DNA of 37,329 nt from Desulfobulbaceae bacterium (GTDB lineage Bacteria > Desulfobacterota > Desulfobulbia > Desulfobulbales > Desulfocapsaceae). A program made the position numbers and the translations under genes. Below are positions 17,155 through 25,852 of this stretch, piece after piece. The stretch covers positions 1 to 37,329 of the forward strand of contig JAITSS010000034.1 in assembly GCA_031287565.1 (NCBI GenBank). The letters run 5' to 3'. Under the pieces are notes generated by a model, which worked only from the letters and a program-made list of their open reading frames with translations, searched no databases and was not told the DNA's origin. How positions within the stretch are numbered: position 1 is the stretch's first letter; each line of letters begins with the position of its first letter.

Positions 17155-18206
17155 CCGGTTTGGGCGACAAAAACCACGCGAAGCGGCCACGGACAGCGAC
17201 GTTGGGACGAAGGCAGCGCGGCGGCGCGGCCTCTTCCTCATTGTGGCGGCCGTTCGGGCGATTGCGTCAGCGCCTGGGCGAAGGCCTGTCGCCGCGCCGG
17301 AACAAAGCGCGGCGACATCTGGGGCGGTCAGGATTTGCCTCGTCGCCAATCGAAACCGAACGACGACGCGCCAAGACCATGAGAATGCTGACGATTTTTT
17401 TTGCCTCCGCCTGCGTTATCGTCTTGATAGGGCTGAGCGGCCCGCGTTTTTTCTGGGATTCTCTGACTTCTCTTTCCTGCGTCCGCGTGTCAGCCCTGCG
17501 CATCCACGGCGTCAGCGTCGTCGAACCGAAGCGCATCAGAGACCTATCCGGCATCATAGAAAACCGCGCCTCGATGCTGACCATTGACAAGGATGGGGCC
17601 ATTCGCCGCATCCTCGCCGATCCATGGATTAGTGACGTGACCATCAGCCGCGATTGGCTCGACATGGCGGTGGACATCACGGTCACGGAAAACCACCCAA
17701 TGGCCCTGGTCAATCGCCAAAGCGACGGCGGGCCGGTGCTGTGGTACGCCGATGGCAAGGGCGACGGTTTTCTGCCGATGAAGGTCGGCCAGGACGCCGA
17801 TTATCCTGTGATTTCCGGTCTCGATTTTTTACCCAATACCGCAGAGCGGCAGGAGGCCCTCGCGACCATCATGGGACTGCTGAAGAAGGCGGCGCGGGTC
17901 ACAAAAGACGCCAAACAAACCAATTTGTACCTGACAACGCCCGCCATCTCGGAAATTCTCGTGACACCGGAGAAAAAACTGGTTCTCTTTCTCGTTGATT
18001 ATCCGTTCCCAATTTTTCTCGGCAAGGATACCGAAAAACAGTTCCGCTATCTCGCCGACACCTTGGAAAAATTGTACGGTAGCATGAAAAATGTGAATAT
18101 CACGGACATAGTGGCGATAGAATTGAGCTATTACGGCGAAGAGCGCATACGGCTCATCAGGAAAATCAGCAAAGACACGCAGCGGGGAGACAGCCATGCA
18201 GGGTAA
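17148..18206 (+). CDS. ftsQ: Cell division protein FtsQ
   Basis: Bitopic membrane protein linking early and late divisome parts through its periplasmic POTRA and beta domains. The 352-residue protein has an unusually long arginine-rich cytoplasmic tail (1-78), a transmembrane helix at about 79-97 (RMLTIFFASACVIVLIGLSG), a POTRA-like segment (about 113-180: VSALRIHGVSVVEPKRIRDL, DPWISDVTISRDW) and a beta domain. The last part follows the FtsQ pattern (DTEKQFRYLADTLEKL, DIVAIELSYYGEERIRL). The ATG at 17148 overlaps the end of murB by seven bases and has a purine-rich GAGGTGGA before it. The stop overlaps ftsA by 11 bases. Confidence 0.88.
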   Translation: MVTGLGDKNHAKRPRTATLGRRQRGGAASSSLWRPFGRLRQRLGEGLSPRRNKARRHLGRSGFASSPIETERRRAKTMRMLTIFFASACVIVLIGLSGPRFFWDSLTSLSCVRVSALRIHGVSVVEPKRIRDLSGIIENRASMLTIDKDGAIRRILADPWISDVTISRDWLDMAVDITVTENHPMALVNRQSDGGPVLWYADGKGDGFLPMKVGQDADYPVISGLDFLPNTAERQEALATIMGLLKKAARVTKDAKQTNLYLTTPAISEILVTPEKKLVLFLVDYPFPIFLGKDTEKQFRYLADTLEKLYGSMKNVNITDIVAIELSYYGEERIRLIRKISKDTQRGDSHAG

Positions 18207-19533
18207 GGATTGGGAATTCCAGCCGACGGAAGAGCGGGATGAACGCGACGCGGCCGTGCCGATTGTCCACGAAACGGCGGTGGACGATGCGGAAAAAGAG
18301 GGCGAAATCGTCGTCGGCATTGATGTCGGCACCACCAAAGTCTGCTGCGTCATCGCCGAAATCAGACCCGACCGCATCGAAATTATCGGCACCGGTTTCG
18401 TCGCTTCCAGGGGCATCCGCAAAGGCGTGGTCGTCAGCATCGAAGAGACGGCGAACTTCATCAGACAAGCCGTCGCCAAAGCGGAAGACCCGGCCGGGAA
18501 AGATATTCGCAAAGCGAACTGTCCGATCTTCGTCTCAATTTCCGGCAGTCACATCAAAGGATTTGTCAGTCCGGGAATCATTTTGCTGCGCGACAAAACC
18601 ATTACCGAACAGGATGTCGTCAAAGTCGAGGATTTCGCCAGGGAAACCAAACTGCCGAACGACCATGTTCTGATCTTTTCCGAGCCGCAGGAATTTTCAG
18701 TCGATGACAATACCGGCATCAAAGACCCACGCGGCATGTCGGGAGTGCGCCTGTCAACCACCATGTACATCGTGACCGCCGCCCGCGGCGATCTGAACAA
18801 TCTCGTCACCTGCTGCAAAAACGCCGAATTGAGTGTGCCCTACGACAACGTGGTGATGGAATCGATCGCGGCGGCGGAGGCGGTTCTGAAAGATGAGGAG
18901 CGAGAAATGGGCGTCGTCCTCATCGACATCGGCGGCGGCACCACCGGCGTCGCCGTCTATCATAATCATACCCTTCAACATATCCGTGAGATCGCCTACG
19001 GCGGCCACGACCTGACCGAAATGCTGGCCAGCGAATGGCACACGCCGATGAGCGTCGCCGAAGATCTGAAGAATAACTTCGGCGCCGCCGACCCGGCGAT
19101 CTTCAAAGATAACGAGTACATCGCCATTCCGGCTCAGGGCGACGACGATGGCGGCAAAGTGCCGCGCTCGGTGATGGCCGTGATGCTGGAGGCGCGGATG
19201 CGGGAGTTGTTTGAGGTCATCAACGAAGACCTGATGAAAATCGGCGTCAAGAGCAAAATCAAATCCGGAATCGTGCTCACCGGCGGCGGCGCCGAGCTGG
19301 AGGCCCTGACGCCACTAGCGGAAACCATTTTCGGTTTGCGGGTGCGACGCGGCTATCCGACCGGTTTCGCCGGGCGCGAGGCCGAAAAGATCAATGGCGC
19401 GCGCTTTGCCGCCGCCGCCGGGCTTATCCGCCACGCCCAGAAAAATCTCGGCGATTTTGGCTCCGATTGGGAAGGGGAAGGCTGGTGGTCGGGCATCACC
19501 GCTTGGTTCGGGAAAAAGCTGTTTGGCAAGTGA
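18196..19533 (+). CDS. ftsA: Cell division protein FtsA
   Basis: Actin-like ATPase that tethers FtsZ to the inner membrane. The 445-residue protein has the phosphate-1 motif VVGIDVGTTKVC (residues 39-50), the phosphate-2 motif VLIDIGGGTTGVAVY, the adenosine motif GIVLTGGGAELEAL, and ends in an amphipathic membrane-targeting helix (WWSGITAWFGKKLFGK). It carries an extra acidic N-terminal tail of about 36 residues ahead of the actin fold, longer than in typical FtsA. A later start is possible but no good one with a ribosome-binding site is seen. It overlaps ftsQ. After its stop an 84-base gap precedes ftsZ. Confidence 0.95.
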   Translation: MQGKDWEFQPTEERDERDAAVPIVHETAVDDAEKEGEIVVGIDVGTTKVCCVIAEIRPDRIEIIGTGFVASRGIRKGVVVSIEETANFIRQAVAKAEDPAGKDIRKANCPIFVSISGSHIKGFVSPGIILLRDKTITEQDVVKVEDFARETKLPNDHVLIFSEPQEFSVDDNTGIKDPRGMSGVRLSTTMYIVTAARGDLNNLVTCCKNAELSVPYDNVVMESIAAAEAVLKDEEREMGVVLIDIGGGTTGVAVYHNHTLQHIREIAYGGHDLTEMLASEWHTPMSVAEDLKNNFGAADPAIFKDNEYIAIPAQGDDDGGKVPRSVMAVMLEARMRELFEVINEDLMKIGVKSKIKSGIVLTGGGAELEALTPLAETIFGLRVRRGYPTGFAGREAEKINGARFAAAAGLIRHAQKNLGDFGSDWEGEGWWSGITAWFGKKLFGK

Positions 19534-19617
19534 TAAATATTTCAGACGCTTGGAGCATATGCTACAGTCAGGCGCGGACAAAAAATGATTCTGTCGGATG
19601 GGGATAAGGGGGGAAAT

Positions 19618-20838
19618 ATGAATGCGTTTCGCGAAGCGGGGCCGGAAGATGACAGTGTGGGAGCAGTAATTAAAGTGATAGGCGTCGGCGGACGCGGCTG
19701 TTTTTCCGTCAACTCGATGGCCGAAAATGAATTGCTGGGCGTTGAGCTGATCGCCGCCAACACCGATAGAAAAGATTTGACCGGCGCTAAGGTAAAGACA
19801 ACGTTGCAGCTGGGGCCGACCCTGGCCAAGGGCAAGGGCGTCGGCATGAAACCGGATCTGGGGGCCAAGGCCGCCGAAGAGTCGCTCGAAGAAATCAAAG
19901 AACTGCTCAGGGGCAGCGACATGCTGTTCATCGCCGCCGGCCTAGGTGGCGGCACCGGCACCGGCGCCGCGCCGGTCATCGCCAGAGTCAGTCAGGAAAT
20001 GGGCATTCTGACTGTGGCGGTGGTGGGAATGCCCTTCTCCTTTGAAGGGAAATTAAAGAGCCGCCTGGCCGAAGAAGGCTGGAAAGAACTCCGCCAGTAC
20101 ACCGACGCCATTATCACCCTGCCCAACGATCGCTGTCTGTCGCAGAAGGGCAAGGAAAGCATCCGGGCGGCCACCGGCGCGATGGGCAAAGATGTCCTGA
20201 TGCAGGCGGTGAAGGCCATTACCGATATGGTCAATCTGCCGGGTGAACACAGCGGCCTCGACTTTAACGATGTCAGTTCGACCATGAAGGGAATGGGCAA
20301 AGCGGTCATCGGCGTTGGGCGGGCCTCCGGGGAAAACCGCGTGATGGAGGCGGCGCAGAAGGCCATCGACAATCCCTTGATGGATGACTCGCGCATCGAC
20401 GGGGCCAAGGGTCTGTTGCTGCATCTCCGTTGCAGCAGCGAGATCATCACCTACGACGACTTCGTGGCAGCGGCGGGGATGATCACCAAACAATGCTCCG
20501 AAGAGGCGATCACCAAATTCGGTATCAGTAACGACGAATCGCTGGGCGAGGATGTCATCGTTTCGGTGGTCGCCACCGGCGTCGGCGAACAGACCAATGT
20601 CGCCGTCGGCAGTGGCCATGGGAAGACGATCAGGGGGCCGGGGCCGGTCATTGAGCCGATCATCTTCATCGCCAAACCGCGCCAGCCGCCGCCGGGCAGC
20701 GGGAATTTGCCGGGATCCGACTTCGGCGACGAGCGGAGTCCCCTCTCCGGCTCGCTGAAAGACCGCTCCGGCGGCATCAGCATCGACCACGGCGACGACG
20801 TGCAGATGCCGAATTTCATCCGAAAAATAGCCAACTGA
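19618..20838 (+). CDS. ftsZ: Cell division protein FtsZ (divergent)
   Basis: Tubulin-like GTPase forming the Z ring. The start is the ATG at 19618, directly after a strong AAGGGGGG ribosome-binding site. An ATG at 19585 lies upstream of that site and is rejected. The 406-residue protein keeps the tubulin signature GGGTGTG (110-116), PNDRCLS, the synergy-loop aspartates in GLDFND (D215, D218) and a C-terminal peptide QMPNFIRKIAN resembling the FtsA/ZipA-binding tail. It departs from the usual sequence in the first nucleotide loop (GVGGRGCFSVN in place of GVGGxGxNAVN) and in the T7 loop, where the usual Asn is Gly213. I expect an active but diverged FtsZ. Confidence 0.95.
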   Translation: MNAFREAGPEDDSVGAVIKVIGVGGRGCFSVNSMAENELLGVELIAANTDRKDLTGAKVKTTLQLGPTLAKGKGVGMKPDLGAKAAEESLEEIKELLRGSDMLFIAAGLGGGTGTGAAPVIARVSQEMGILTVAVVGMPFSFEGKLKSRLAEEGWKELRQYTDAIITLPNDRCLSQKGKESIRAATGAMGKDVLMQAVKAITDMVNLPGEHSGLDFNDVSSTMKGMGKAVIGVGRASGENRVMEAAQKAIDNPLMDDSRIDGAKGLLLHLRCSSEIITYDDFVAAAGMITKQCSEEAITKFGISNDESLGEDVIVSVVATGVGEQTNVAVGSGHGKTIRGPGPVIEPIIFIAKPRQPPPGSGNLPGSDFGDERSPLSGSLKDRSGGISIDHGDDVQMPNFIRKIAN

Positions 20839-20841
20839 TTC

Positions 20842-22605
20842 GTGGCCGTAAGAAACCACCCACACCCGCCTCTCCGCCGCGAACTCCTGGCGGCGGAAAG
20901 GGGCGGCATTCACAAAAAATGGACGGGCAAACTGCCCGTCGCCCTCATCTACCCCAGCGACTACGCGGTCGGCATGGCCAATCTGGGGATGCAGCTCATC
21001 TATCACCTGCTGAATCAGGACGCGGCCCTCGTCGCTGAACGCTTCTTTGTTGACGCGCGGAGCGCCGCGCCGCCGCGTTCGCTCGAATCCGGGCGACCGC
21101 TGACCGATTTTCCGCTCATCATGGCCTGCCTGAGTTTTGAGCAAGACCTGCCCGCCCTGGTCGCCCTGCTGGTCGCCGCTGGGGTCGAACCGCTGGCCGC
21201 AAAGCGTCCGGAGGAAATCTCGGCGGAAGCGCCGCTCCTCATAGTCGGCGGCGTCGCCCTGTCCGTCAACCCGGAGATCGTCGCCCCCTTCGCCGACCTA
21301 CTGGTGATTGGCGAGGCCGAGGCGATTTCCGCCGAACTGCTCGCCGCTTTACGAAACATGTGGGAACATCCGCCCCGCCGCCGTCTGGAGTTTCTGACCG
21401 CCGTCGCCCGCGCCCTTCCCGGCTGTTATCCGCCGACGCTCTATGAAGTAGTCTATGAACATGGCCGCTACCTGCGCCATCAAGCGCTGGCCGAGGGCCT
21501 GCCCGCCCGCATACGCCGCGCTTTTCCGGAAGCGCTCACGAGCGCCGGATTTTCGCGTTTGCTCACGCCCAACTGCGAGTTTTCAGATTTATTCCTGACC
21601 GAAATGGGGCGCGGATGTTCGCGGGCCTGCCGCTTTTGCGCCGCCGGGTTCGTCTATCGTCCACCCCGGCGCTGGACGACGGCGGCGGTTCTTGCAGCCC
21701 TCAGCGAGCGACCACAGGGCATAGGCCGCGTCGGCCTTCTGGGCATGGAAATGACCGCGCCGGAAACCCTGGAGGCGGTGACGACGGCCTTGTCCGACCA
21801 ACACTGCGCCCTGTCTTTTTCCTCATTACGCGCCGACGCCTTAAACGATTCGCTGTTGACGCTTCTGGCGCGAAGCGACTTAAAAAGCGTCGCCATCGCC
21901 CCAGACGGCTGCTCAGAACGGCTGCGCCGCGTCATCAACAAAGGACTTGCAGAACACGATTTGCTCTCCGCCGCCGAACGCCTGGTCGCCGCCGGCATTG
22001 TCAGGCTGAAACTCTATTGGATGGTCGGTTTACCCACGGAAACCGACGCCGATATTCTCGAAGCGGCCTGTTTAATCGGAAAAATCAAGGCGAGAATCGA
22101 CCCACTCGGCCGGGCGCGAGGCCGCGTTTGCCAGCTGGTTTTGTCAGTGAATTGTTTCGTCCCGAAACCCTGGACCCCGTTTCAATATCACATCTTCGGC
22201 GATTCGCCCGACCCAAAAGAGGCAGTGGCCGAGTTGCGCCGCCGCCTGCGTCTGTTCCGGCAGGCGGTTCGGGAATGCGCTAACACCAGTTTTCATCATG
22301 ATAAACCGGAAAACACCCTGTGGCAGGCGGTTCTGGCCAAGGGCGACAGGCGTTTAGCCCCGGCCATTCTCGATATGGCGATGCGCGGTCGTCCGTGGAC
22401 GCAGGCGCTGAAAAATCACGACCTCACGACGGCGGATTTCACCAGCCAGGGAAGTCGCGCTGACACGCCGTTGCCGTGGATGATACTCGACCATGGCCTG
22501 AACGACGAATACCTCCGACGCGACTATGAGCGCGCCCTGGCCGAAAAGACCACCGCGCCCTGCCAACCCGCAACCTGCCGCCGCTGCGGCGTCTGCCATG
22601 ACTGA
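20842..22605 (+). CDS. B12-binding-type radical SAM protein (TIGR03960-like)
   Basis: Radical SAM protein of 587 residues. An N-terminal cobalamin-binding-like region (about 30-190: YPSDYAVGMANLGMQLIYHLLN, IVGGVALSVNPEIVAPFADLLVIGEAE) precedes the radical SAM core, whose cluster cysteines are C259, C263 and C266 (RGCSRACRFCAAGF). The C-terminus ends in a cysteine cluster (CQPATCRRCGVC). This matches the TIGR03960 family, whose substrate is not established. In many genomes it is fused or adjacent to a DUF2344 domain, which is absent here. The GTG start lies three bases after the ftsZ stop, and the stop overlaps the next gene, so it is probably cotranscribed with the dcw operon. Confidence 0.85.
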   Translation: MAVRNHPHPPLRRELLAAERGGIHKKWTGKLPVALIYPSDYAVGMANLGMQLIYHLLNQDAALVAERFFVDARSAAPPRSLESGRPLTDFPLIMACLSFEQDLPALVALLVAAGVEPLAAKRPEEISAEAPLLIVGGVALSVNPEIVAPFADLLVIGEAEAISAELLAALRNMWEHPPRRRLEFLTAVARALPGCYPPTLYEVVYEHGRYLRHQALAEGLPARIRRAFPEALTSAGFSRLLTPNCEFSDLFLTEMGRGCSRACRFCAAGFVYRPPRRWTTAAVLAALSERPQGIGRVGLLGMEMTAPETLEAVTTALSDQHCALSFSSLRADALNDSLLTLLARSDLKSVAIAPDGCSERLRRVINKGLAEHDLLSAAERLVAAGIVRLKLYWMVGLPTETDADILEAACLIGKIKARIDPLGRARGRVCQLVLSVNCFVPKPWTPFQYHIFGDSPDPKEAVAELRRRLRLFRQAVRECANTSFHHDKPENTLWQAVLAKGDRRLAPAILDMAMRGRPWTQALKNHDLTTADFTSQGSRADTPLPWMILDHGLNDEYLRRDYERALAEKTTAPCQPATCRRCGVCHD

Positions 22606-24034
22606 AGCGAAAAACGGCGAAAAACTCGACCCCGGTCTGCGTCCGTTTAAGCTGGTGACGTATTTTTCCTTTTCCAGCCTGGTGGTGATCCTGGCCTTCA
22701 CGCTGACTCTGTCGTGGCTGATTTCCGCCAACGCCCGCCGCGTCATGCTGAAGCAGAGCGAGGAATACACGCTGCTCATGGCCGAAAACCTCAATCAGCA
22801 GGTCTTCCGCCGCTTCGTTTTGCCAACAGCCCTGCGCTACGGCAACATCGCGCTCAGTAATCCAGAACAATTCGAGTCGCTCGACCGCATCATCCGCGGC
22901 ATCATTTCCGGCATGAAGATCGACGCCGTGACCCTGTACGATTCCAGCGTCAACATCATCTCCTATTCCACCCAGGAAGAAAAAATCGGCGTGAAGAACG
23001 CCGGCGACAATGAATACCGACGGGCGCTGGCCGGTGAGGGCAATTCGCTTTTAACCTATCGCGGCACCATGCTGAATCTGTTGTGGGGCGAGCGTCCCGG
23101 CTGCTCGCTGCGCACCTTTCTGCCCTTCAGACAAGTGCGGGAAAGCGGCGAAGAAGACGGCCCGATCATGGGGGTCATGGAAATCAACAAAGATTTGTCG
23201 TCGGAATACCGCAACATCCTGCGCTTGCAGGGCGGCATCGTCATCGCCTCGGCCTTGGTCGGATTGATTTTGTTTCTCATTCTTCTGGCCATTGTCTCCC
23301 GCGCCGGACGCATCATGGAAGAGCGGGCGCGCGAGCGCTTGCGGCTGGAAGAAAAACTCAATCAAGCCGAGCGTTTAGCTCATCTCGGCACCATGGTGGC
23401 CACCGTCTCGCACGAAATCAAAAGCCCGTTGGGCATCGTGCGCAGTACTGCGGAAATCCTCGAAAAACGCATTGAAAAAATCGCGCCCGGCAACGAGCGG
23501 CTGGCGCGCATCATCGTCGATGAAACGGTGCGCCTCAACGATATTGTGGTCAGTTTTCTTGACTTCGCCCGTCCGCAGCAACCAAAACTGGCGCTGGAGG
23601 ATGTGGGCGCGGTGCTGGCAACAGTGCTGATGTTTCTCGAAACGCAACTGGCCAAGCAGCATACGGAGCTTGAATGCCGACTGACCGCTGGCCTGCCAGC
23701 CATTCCTCTTGATAAGGGACTGATGCATCGCGCGTTTTTAAATATCTTCGTCAACGCCGCGCAGGCCGTCGGCGAACAGGGCAAAATCACCGTCACGACC
23801 AAACAAGCGAGTCAGGATTTTATCGAAATCACCATTTCCGACAGCGGGCCAGGCATGGATGCGGAAAAGCTGGCGCGGATATTCAAGCCGTTCTACACTG
23901 ACAAACGAAAAGGTACTGGCCTGGGCCTGGCGATAACAAAAAATATTATCGACAGCCACCATGGCCGCATCGAGGTGGAAAGCGCCGAAGGACGAGGAAC
24001 CACCTTTCATCTGTTCCTACCGGCGCGCGCCTGA
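22598..24034 (+). CDS. Membrane sensor histidine kinase, orphan
   Basis: Two-component sensor kinase. From ATG 22598 (overlapping the radical SAM stop) it has 478 residues: a transmembrane helix at about 18-43, an extracytoplasmic sensor domain of about 165 residues, a second helix at about 212-236, a HisKA domain with phosphoacceptor H272 (TVSHEIKSPLG), and a HATPase domain with the N box (NIFVNAAQAV), G1 (DSGPGMD), F box and G2 (GTGLGLAITKNI). An upstream ATG at 22526 lies in the previous gene and gives a proline-rich artefact. No response regulator is adjacent, so its partner must be elsewhere. The coupling to the end of the dcw operon is unusual. Confidence 0.92.
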   Translation: MTEAKNGEKLDPGLRPFKLVTYFSFSSLVVILAFTLTLSWLISANARRVMLKQSEEYTLLMAENLNQQVFRRFVLPTALRYGNIALSNPEQFESLDRIIRGIISGMKIDAVTLYDSSVNIISYSTQEEKIGVKNAGDNEYRRALAGEGNSLLTYRGTMLNLLWGERPGCSLRTFLPFRQVRESGEEDGPIMGVMEINKDLSSEYRNILRLQGGIVIASALVGLILFLILLAIVSRAGRIMEERARERLRLEEKLNQAERLAHLGTMVATVSHEIKSPLGIVRSTAEILEKRIEKIAPGNERLARIIVDETVRLNDIVVSFLDFARPQQPKLALEDVGAVLATVLMFLETQLAKQHTELECRLTAGLPAIPLDKGLMHRAFLNIFVNAAQAVGEQGKITVTTKQASQDFIEITISDSGPGMDAEKLARIFKPFYTDKRKGTGLGLAITKNIIDSHHGRIEVESAEGRGTTFHLFLPARA

Positions 24035-24066
24035 GGCGTTGCCGCCCGGTTGGCAAGGAGGAAACA

Positions 24067-25785
24067 ATGGGCAAGAAAATTGTGGTGGTCGGCGGCGTCG
24101 CCGCCGGGCCGAAAGCGGCGGCCAGGGTCAAACGGCTTTTGCCCGACGCCGACGTGACGCTGGTTGACCAGGACAGCCTGATTTCCTACGGCGGTTGCGG
24201 CATTCCATATTACGTGTCAGGCGATGTCGCCGACGAAAACGCGCTGCGTTCAACTAGCTACCATATGCTGCGCGACGCCGATTTTTTCGCCCGCGCCAAA
24301 GGGGTCACGGTGTTCACCGGCACGCGAGCCACGGCCATTGACCGCCAGGCGAAAACCGCGCGCGTCTTTGACCTGGCCACGAAGGCGGAGCGGGATTTGC
24401 CCTACGACGCGCTGGTTCTGGCCACCGGCAGCGAACCAATTCCCCTGCCGATAGCCGGACTCGATCTGGACGGCGTGTATGCGATAAGCGATTTGCACCA
24501 AGCCATCGCCATCAAAGACCGCATCGCCAAAGGATTGGTCAGTCGCGCCGTGGTGATTGGCGGCGGCGCGATCGGCATTGAAATGGCCGAAGCCTTCACC
24601 GATTTGTGGGGCATTGAAACAGCTTTGGTCGAATTCCGCGAACAATTATTGCCAGGCATTATCAGCGCCTCGCTCGCTTCGATGCTGCATAAGCATCTCG
24701 CCGATAACAAAGTGGCGGTCTACTGCGGTGAAGGGGCGCAGGCGATCATCGGCGAACAGGGCAAAGTGGTCGCCGTGCGCACCGCCAAACGCGAATTGCC
24801 CGCCGATCTGGTGATTTGCGCCGCCGGCGTGCGGCCGCGTTCGCAACTGGCGCGTCAATGCGGCCTGGAAATCGGCGCGCGGGGCGGCATCGTCGTCAAC
24901 GAGCGAATGCAGACCAGTGACCCGAATATTTACGCGGCCGGCGATTGCGTCGAAATCAGGCATCTGGTCAGCGGCAAGAAATTCGTCGCGCCCTTCGGGA
25001 GCCTGGCTAACAAAGAAGGCCGCGTAGTCGCCGACAATATCGCCGGAATCCCATCCAGCTTCCCAGGCAGCGTCGGCGCATTCATCATGAAAGCCTTCTC
25101 CTGTTGCGTCGGCGGCCTTGGTTTATCGCTTGAAACCGCCCGCGCCGAAGGCTTCGACGCCGATTGTTCCTACACCGCGCCGTCCGACCGCGCCCATTTT
25201 TATCCGGAACAAAAAGTCTTCTGCCTGGAACTGACTTTTGACCGCCGCAGTCGCCGGGTTTTGGGCGTTCATGGTTTTGGCGCGGCCAATGACGCGCTCA
25301 TGGCCCGAATCGACGCCGCCTCGATGGCGATCAGCCAGGGCGCGTCGATTGACGATTTCGCCAATCTTGAACTGCCCTACGCGCCGCCGTTCGCCACCGC
25401 TATCGACGCTCTGAACGCCGCCGCCCACGCCGCCGACAATCTTTGCGACGGTCGAATGACCCAGATTACACCACGGGAATTCCTTGATTGGGTGGCAAAC
25501 GGCGCCTTGCATCCCGATTGGCTGGTGGCCGATATTCGCCACCCGAAAGACGCGGCTAAGGCGGTTGAACGCTTCGGCCCTGGCCGCTGGCAGGCCATTC
25601 CCTACGACCAGGCGCGGGCGCGTTACAACGAATTTCCACGGGATAAAACGCTGATTTTATTGTGCAATTCAGGGACACGCACCTACGAAAGCCAACTGGT
25701 GTTGCGGGCGCAGGGCTTTGAAAAAACACTGGTTGTCGGCGGCGGTTCAAACTTCCTTAGCCGTATGGGCGCGGATTGGCTGTAG
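24067..25785 (+). CDS. CoA-disulfide reductase / persulfide reductase with rhodanese domain
   Basis: FAD/NAD(P)H oxidoreductase of the CoADR-Rhd type that reduces CoA disulfide, CoA persulfide or polysulfide, so linked to thiol redox balance or sulfur respiration. Residues 1 to about 450 hold the FAD loop VVVGGVAAGPKAAARVKR, the active-site cysteine C44 (SYGGCGIPYYVSG), the NAD loop VIGGGAIGIEMAEAF, and NIYAAGDCVE. From about 470 a rhodanese domain follows (LVADIRHPKDA) with catalytic C533 in LCNSGTRTY. The 572-residue length matches CoADR-Rhd. AAGGAGG precedes the ATG. In context with desulfoferrodoxin downstream, a defence or sulfur-metabolism role in an anaerobe is likely. Confidence 0.92.
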   Translation: MGKKIVVVGGVAAGPKAAARVKRLLPDADVTLVDQDSLISYGGCGIPYYVSGDVADENALRSTSYHMLRDADFFARAKGVTVFTGTRATAIDRQAKTARVFDLATKAERDLPYDALVLATGSEPIPLPIAGLDLDGVYAISDLHQAIAIKDRIAKGLVSRAVVIGGGAIGIEMAEAFTDLWGIETALVEFREQLLPGIISASLASMLHKHLADNKVAVYCGEGAQAIIGEQGKVVAVRTAKRELPADLVICAAGVRPRSQLARQCGLEIGARGGIVVNERMQTSDPNIYAAGDCVEIRHLVSGKKFVAPFGSLANKEGRVVADNIAGIPSSFPGSVGAFIMKAFSCCVGGLGLSLETARAEGFDADCSYTAPSDRAHFYPEQKVFCLELTFDRRSRRVLGVHGFGAANDALMARIDAASMAISQGASIDDFANLELPYAPPFATAIDALNAAAHAADNLCDGRMTQITPREFLDWVANGALHPDWLVADIRHPKDAAKAVERFGPGRWQAIPYDQARARYNEFPRDKTLILLCNSGTRTYESQLVLRAQGFEKTLVVGGGSNFLSRMGADWL

Positions 25786-25810
25786 CGGGCGGTGATCCTG
25801 GCGAAAAATC

Positions 25811-25839
25811 TTGACAAAGGTGGGTTGGACGACAATGAT
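25811..25839 (+). promoter_or_regulatory. Sigma-70-type promoter of the desulfoferrodoxin gene
   Basis: A perfect -35 (TTGACA, 25811-25816), a 17-base spacer and AATGAT (25834-25839, four of six) as -10. An alternative -10, GATAAT at 25837-25842, fits better but with a 20-base spacer. Either one lies inside the Fur operator, so bound Fur would occlude RNA polymerase. The leader to the ATG at 25976 would be about 130 bases. Confidence 0.65.
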
Positions 25840-25852
25840 AATCATTGTCGTC
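25828..25852. promoter_or_regulatory. Fur box (25-bp perfect palindrome)
   Basis: The stretch is an exact inverted repeat about the A at 25840. The 19-base core 25831-25849 differs from the classical Fur consensus only at two symmetric positions (GACAATG and CATTGTC instead of GATAATG and CATTATC). It covers the -10 region of the promoter for desulfoferrodoxin, so iron-replete Fur should repress that gene. Confidence 0.88.

Noticed and set aside
20053..21144. Minus-strand open frame of 363 codons opposite ftsZ and the radical SAM gene
   Set aside because: Histidine/arginine/alanine-rich composition typical of antisense shadows; spans two well-supported genes.
22526..22597. Upstream ATG for the histidine kinase
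   Set aside because: Gives a proline/alanine-rich stretch that is the radical SAM gene read in another frame.
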